Both the position numbers and the translations under genes were made by a program. The notes beneath the pieces were generated by a model, which saw only the letters and a list, made by a program, of their open reading frames with translations, was not told the origin of the DNA and made no database searches. From assembly GCA_016210425.1 (NCBI GenBank), contig JACQUE010000147.1, forward strand, positions 1-10,350: a stretch of DNA of 10,350 nucleotides, read 5' to 3'. Shown in pieces: positions 7,899 through 10,350 of this stretch. The stretch comes from Chloroflexota bacterium. GTDB taxonomy: Bacteria; Chloroflexota; Dehalococcoidia; JACQUE01. How positions within the stretch are numbered: the stretch's first letter is position 1; every line of letters starts with the position of its first letter.

Positions 7899-8933
7899 TC
7901 AGGCAGCTTCTACAGGGTTCGCGGTGAGCTCGGGGAGGATGGTTAGAAACGCCTCAACGACCTTTGGGTCGAAGTGGCTGCCGCGGCTTCGCTCGATCTC
8001 TTCGACCGCATCTTCCAGTGGCCGGGCAGGCCGATAGGGCCGGGCTGACGTGATGGCGTCGAAGGCGTCGGCAACAGCGAATATCCTCGCACCCAGAGGA
8101 ATCGCATCTCCCGCCAACCCCGACGGATACCCCGTACCGTCGAACCGCTCATGGTGTGAGTAGACTACCTCAGCGGCATTCCTCAGAAATGGGATTCCCT
8201 GTAGCACCCTGTATCCCTGCTCCGGATGCAGCTTAACCCGCTCCCATTCTGCTTCATTAAGGGGCCCAGGTTTGCGCAAGATGTCATCTGGTAGACCGAT
8301 CTTACCGATATCGTGCAGCAGCGCTCCGTACTCAATGGCGTTCCACATGCTGCTTTTCTCCTCGATGCCCATGGCTTTAGCGAGAAGCAGCGTATAGTCA
8401 ACCACACGACGGCAATGGCCTTCGGTGCCAGCATCCCTAATGTCCAGGGCTGCCACTAGCGCCTCGATGGCGCTGTTGTATGAGCGCTCGATCTGCTCGG
8501 CCTGCTCCCTGACCTTGTCTTCGAGATGCAGCCGGTAGCCCCTGTTCTCCTCCAGGAGCCGCCGCTTCTCCAAGGCGCGGTTGACGGTCATGGCCAGGGC
8601 ATCAAGGTTGAAGGGCTTGGTGACGTAGTCGTAGGCCCCCATCTTCATCGCTTCAACAGCGGTGTGCGTGTCGTTAACGGCCGTTACCAGGACGACGGCG
8701 GTCTCGGGATAGGAGCCCTGCACATACCTGAGGATCTCGATACCGGAGGCGCCTGGCATGAGGATGTCAACTATGAGAAGCTCAAAGGGGAGGTCATCGA
8801 TGAGCTCGAGGGCGATGTCTGCGCTGGGCGCGGACCAGCACTCGTAGCCACATTGCTGCATCTTACGGGAGACGATCTCTCTGATCGACTCTTCATCGTC
8901 CACTACCAGGATACGCGGCTTTGTTTTCGTCAT
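7899..8933 (-). CDS. Response regulator with HD-GYP c-di-GMP phosphodiesterase domain
   Basis: This RpfG-type regulator has 344 residues. The receiver domain (about 7-120) has the acidic pocket D12-D13-E14, phospho-acceptor D56 in IVDILMPG, T84 and K106 (VTKPF). A charged coiled-coil linker (about 120-155) leads to an HD-GYP domain (about 155-335) with H173, the metal-binding HD in LLHDIGKIGLPD (205-216), HHERFDGTGYPSG (260-272) and RIFAVADAFDAITSARPYR (283-301). All signature residues are present, so cleavage of cyclic di-GMP is expected, with activity set by phosphorylation of D56. ATG at 8933 gives the normal receiver N-terminus; an in-frame GTG at 8951 would add six residues. Neither has a clear Shine-Dalgarno site, consistent with coupling to the kinase gene, which it overlaps by 41 bp and which is its probable partner. 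Confidence 0.95.
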   Translation of the reverse strand: MTKTKPRILVVDDEESIREIVSRKMQQCGYECWSAPSADIALELIDDLPFELLIVDILMPGASGIEILRYVQGSYPETAVVLVTAVNDTHTAVEAMKMGAYDYVTKPFNLDALAMTVNRALEKRRLLEENRGYRLHLEDKVREQAEQIERSYNSAIEALVAALDIRDAGTEGHCRRVVDYTLLLAKAMGIEEKSSMWNAIEYGALLHDIGKIGLPDDILRKPGPLNEAEWERVKLHPEQGYRVLQGIPFLRNAAEVVYSHHERFDGTGYPSGLAGDAIPLGARIFAVADAFDAITSARPYRPARPLEDAVEEIERSRGSHFDPKVVEAFLTILPELTANPVEAA

Positions 8934-10350
8934 TTTCGACCGGGCACACACGGGCTATTGCTTCGACTATCTCGCCAATCACGAACGGCTTCGGGAGGAA
9001 GGGCCGGGCCACTCGCTCCAGGAAGGCCTGCGTCCGCCGGCTGGCGGTATCCCCGCTGGTGAATATCACTCGCTCCGCCAGCCTCGGCATGCTCGACCTG
9101 ATGCGCTCGAAGAACTCCTCGCCGCTCATGTCGGGCATCTTGATATCGGTAATGATCAGGTCGAAGGCCTTCTCTTTGAGAACCTCCAGCCCCTGCCGGC
9201 CGCTTGCAACGGCCTGGACCAAATGCCCTTCCTTGCCAAGAAGGCGACGAAGCAAGTCTCTCACGACTGCCTCATCGTCCACCACCAGCACTCGCAGGCG
9301 GTCAAGCCGCACCTTCGGCCTAGCCTCGGCCGCGGCCTCCTCTTGATGTTCCGGTATAATTATCGGCAGCTTAACGATAAATGTAGCCCCCTCGCCGTGT
9401 ACGCTTTGCGCCTCTATCGTACCCCCGTGCTCCTTTACGATCCCGTAGCAGATGCTCAAGCCGAGGCCGGTCCCCTTGCCAACAGGCTTTGTTGTGAAGA
9501 AGGGATCGAATATCCTATTGATATCCTGGGGAGATATGCCCGCCCCGTCGTCGATAAAGGTGATGGATATCTCGCCATCCGTCTGGCTTGTCTCGACAGT
9601 TAGGGTGCCCCGCCCATGTGTGTCCACCATCGAGTGCTGGGCGTTACTGATTATGTTAAGAAAGACCTGCTGGAGCTGGTGCTGGTCGGCCATCGTCAGT
9701 GAAAGGGAAGAGTCAAAGCGCTTGACCACCTTGATGTTGTTCACCTTCAGGTCGTAGGCCCGTAGCTCGATGACTTCATCCAGGATATTGGATATAAGGA
9801 CAGGCTTCTTCTCCGGCTTGTGGCGCCTGGCAAAAGACAGCAGGCTCTGGACGATGCGCGCGGCGCGCTCCGCCTCGCTGTTGATTCGCTCCAGGTCCCG
9901 CCTCAGGGGAGAGCCCGTGTCCTCTCGTCCGAGAAGTAGCTGAGCGTAGCCCATGATGCCTGTGAGTGGATTGTTCAACTCGTGCGCCACGCCGGCCACA
10001 AGCTGCCCTACCGCCGCCATCTTCTCCGACCAGAGGAGCTGCTCCTGCGTGGCCTGAAGCTGCTCCATCGTTTTCTGCAGCTCCAGGTTCGCCTGCAGCA
10101 CACTCTCGTGCAACTGCCGAAACTCCTCCTGCGCCCGCAGGCTCTCCGTTATATCGCGGGCGAGGGCCAGGATCACTTTCTCGTTGTCCGCCTCAACAAG
10201 GCCGGCGCTGATATCGACGGCGATGGGCTGGCCGTCTTTCCGCATGATATGCAAGTCGGCGAACTTGGCGGAGCCCAGCCCCACCGTCCGCGACCACATC
10301 TCGGCGGCCCGCTCCCGCTCCTCAGGCATATGCAGCGCCACGGCGTCGAG
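8893..10350 (-). CDS. PAS hybrid sensor histidine kinase with C-terminal receiver (N-terminus cut by window edge)
   Basis: The frame is open at the window edge, so the N-terminus is missing; 485 residues are visible. In visible numbering, about 1-72 are the end of a PAS domain (MRKDGQPIAVDIS, then LARDITE), followed by a coiled coil (about 72-108). HisKA has the phospho-accepting H123 in VAHELNNPLTG. The ATPase domain has the N box LNIISNAQHS, DDGAGIS, FDPFFTTK and GKGTGLGLS. A receiver domain (about 352-465) follows, with DDE, phospho-acceptor D402 in IITDIKMPDMSG, TSGD and KPF. No transmembrane segment is seen in the visible part, so whether it is soluble is undecided. The kinase probably passes phosphate to its own receiver, to the overlapping HD-GYP regulator, or to both. 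GTG at 10341 is internal to the PAS fold and is not the real start. The last 41 bp overlap the regulator gene. Confidence 0.95.
   Translation of the reverse strand, partial: LDAVALHMPEERERAAEMWSRTVGLGSAKFADLHIMRKDGQPIAVDISAGLVEADNEKVILALARDITESLRAQEEFRQLHESVLQANLELQKTMEQLQATQEQLLWSEKMAAVGQLVAGVAHELNNPLTGIMGYAQLLLGREDTGSPLRRDLERINSEAERAARIVQSLLSFARRHKPEKKPVLISNILDEVIELRAYDLKVNNIKVVKRFDSSLSLTMADQHQLQQVFLNIISNAQHSMVDTHGRGTLTVETSQTDGEISITFIDDGAGISPQDINRIFDPFFTTKPVGKGTGLGLSICYGIVKEHGGTIEAQSVHGEGATFIVKLPIIIPEHQEEAAAEARPKVRLDRLRVLVVDDEAVVRDLLRRLLGKEGHLVQAVASGRQGLEVLKEKAFDLIITDIKMPDMSGEEFFERIRSSMPRLAERVIFTSGDTASRRTQAFLERVARPFLPKPFVIGEIVEAIARVCPVENDENKAAYPGSGR

Noticed and set aside
8949..8951. GTG at 8951 as start of the HD-GYP regulator
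   Set aside because: It adds six residues without a ribosome site; ATG at 8933 gives the usual short lead into the receiver domain. It cannot be fully excluded.
10339..10341. GTG at 10341 as start of the histidine kinase
   Set aside because: The reading frame is open to the window edge and the visible sequence begins inside a PAS domain, so the gene is truncated by the window.

Overview
The window looks like a chromosomal stretch of a free-living, GC-rich bacterium. All genes are bacterial in type, with Shine-Dalgarno sites and sigma70-like promoters. The gene mix (short glycolytic units, a secreted InhA-like metalloprotease lipoprotein, an HD-GYP regulator) would suit Chloroflexota, but that placement is inference and the sequence alone does not settle it. 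I see no mobile element, CRISPR array, tRNA or rRNA. Coding density is about 95%, and only one gene (7096-7890) lies on the + strand.

Reading the - strand in its direction of transcription, from high to low coordinates: (1) 10350-8893 is the C-terminal part of a PAS/histidine kinase/receiver hybrid kinase. It overlaps by 41 bp a response regulator with a complete HD-GYP c-di-GMP phosphodiesterase domain (8933-7899). (2) A FabL/FabI-like short-chain dehydrogenase (7096-7890, +) converges on that pair, with only 8 bp between the stops. (3) A 192-bp divergent promoter region separates the dehydrogenase from a 662-residue lipoprotein zinc metalloprotease (6903-4915). (4) A promoter then drives a two-gene unit: a TIGR00725/LOG-like nucleotide-binding protein (4848-4348) and enolase (4346-3063), with 1 nt between them. 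It ends in a rho-independent terminator. (5) Glyceraldehyde-3-phosphate dehydrogenase (2980-1970) has its own extended -10 promoter, just beyond that terminator. (6) A promoter with a perfect TTGACA box follows the gap stop, then a leader of about 170 nt with two strong hairpins. It leads into a DmpA/NylC-type self-processing peptidase (1754-783), which is coupled by a GTGA overlap to a Rossmann/DUF2520 dehydrogenase-like gene running off the window (786-1).

Functionally there are two lower-glycolysis genes in adjacent but separately promoted units, a signalling pair that probably links a phosphorelay to c-di-GMP breakdown, an exported protease, and a peptidase/dehydrogenase pair of unknown substrate. 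Most of the window is ordinary housekeeping. The points most worth a second look are the missing canonical start codon of the TIGR00725 gene, the structured leader before the peptidase operon, the recurring TGCTAnnAT extended -10 elements, and the metalloprotease architecture.
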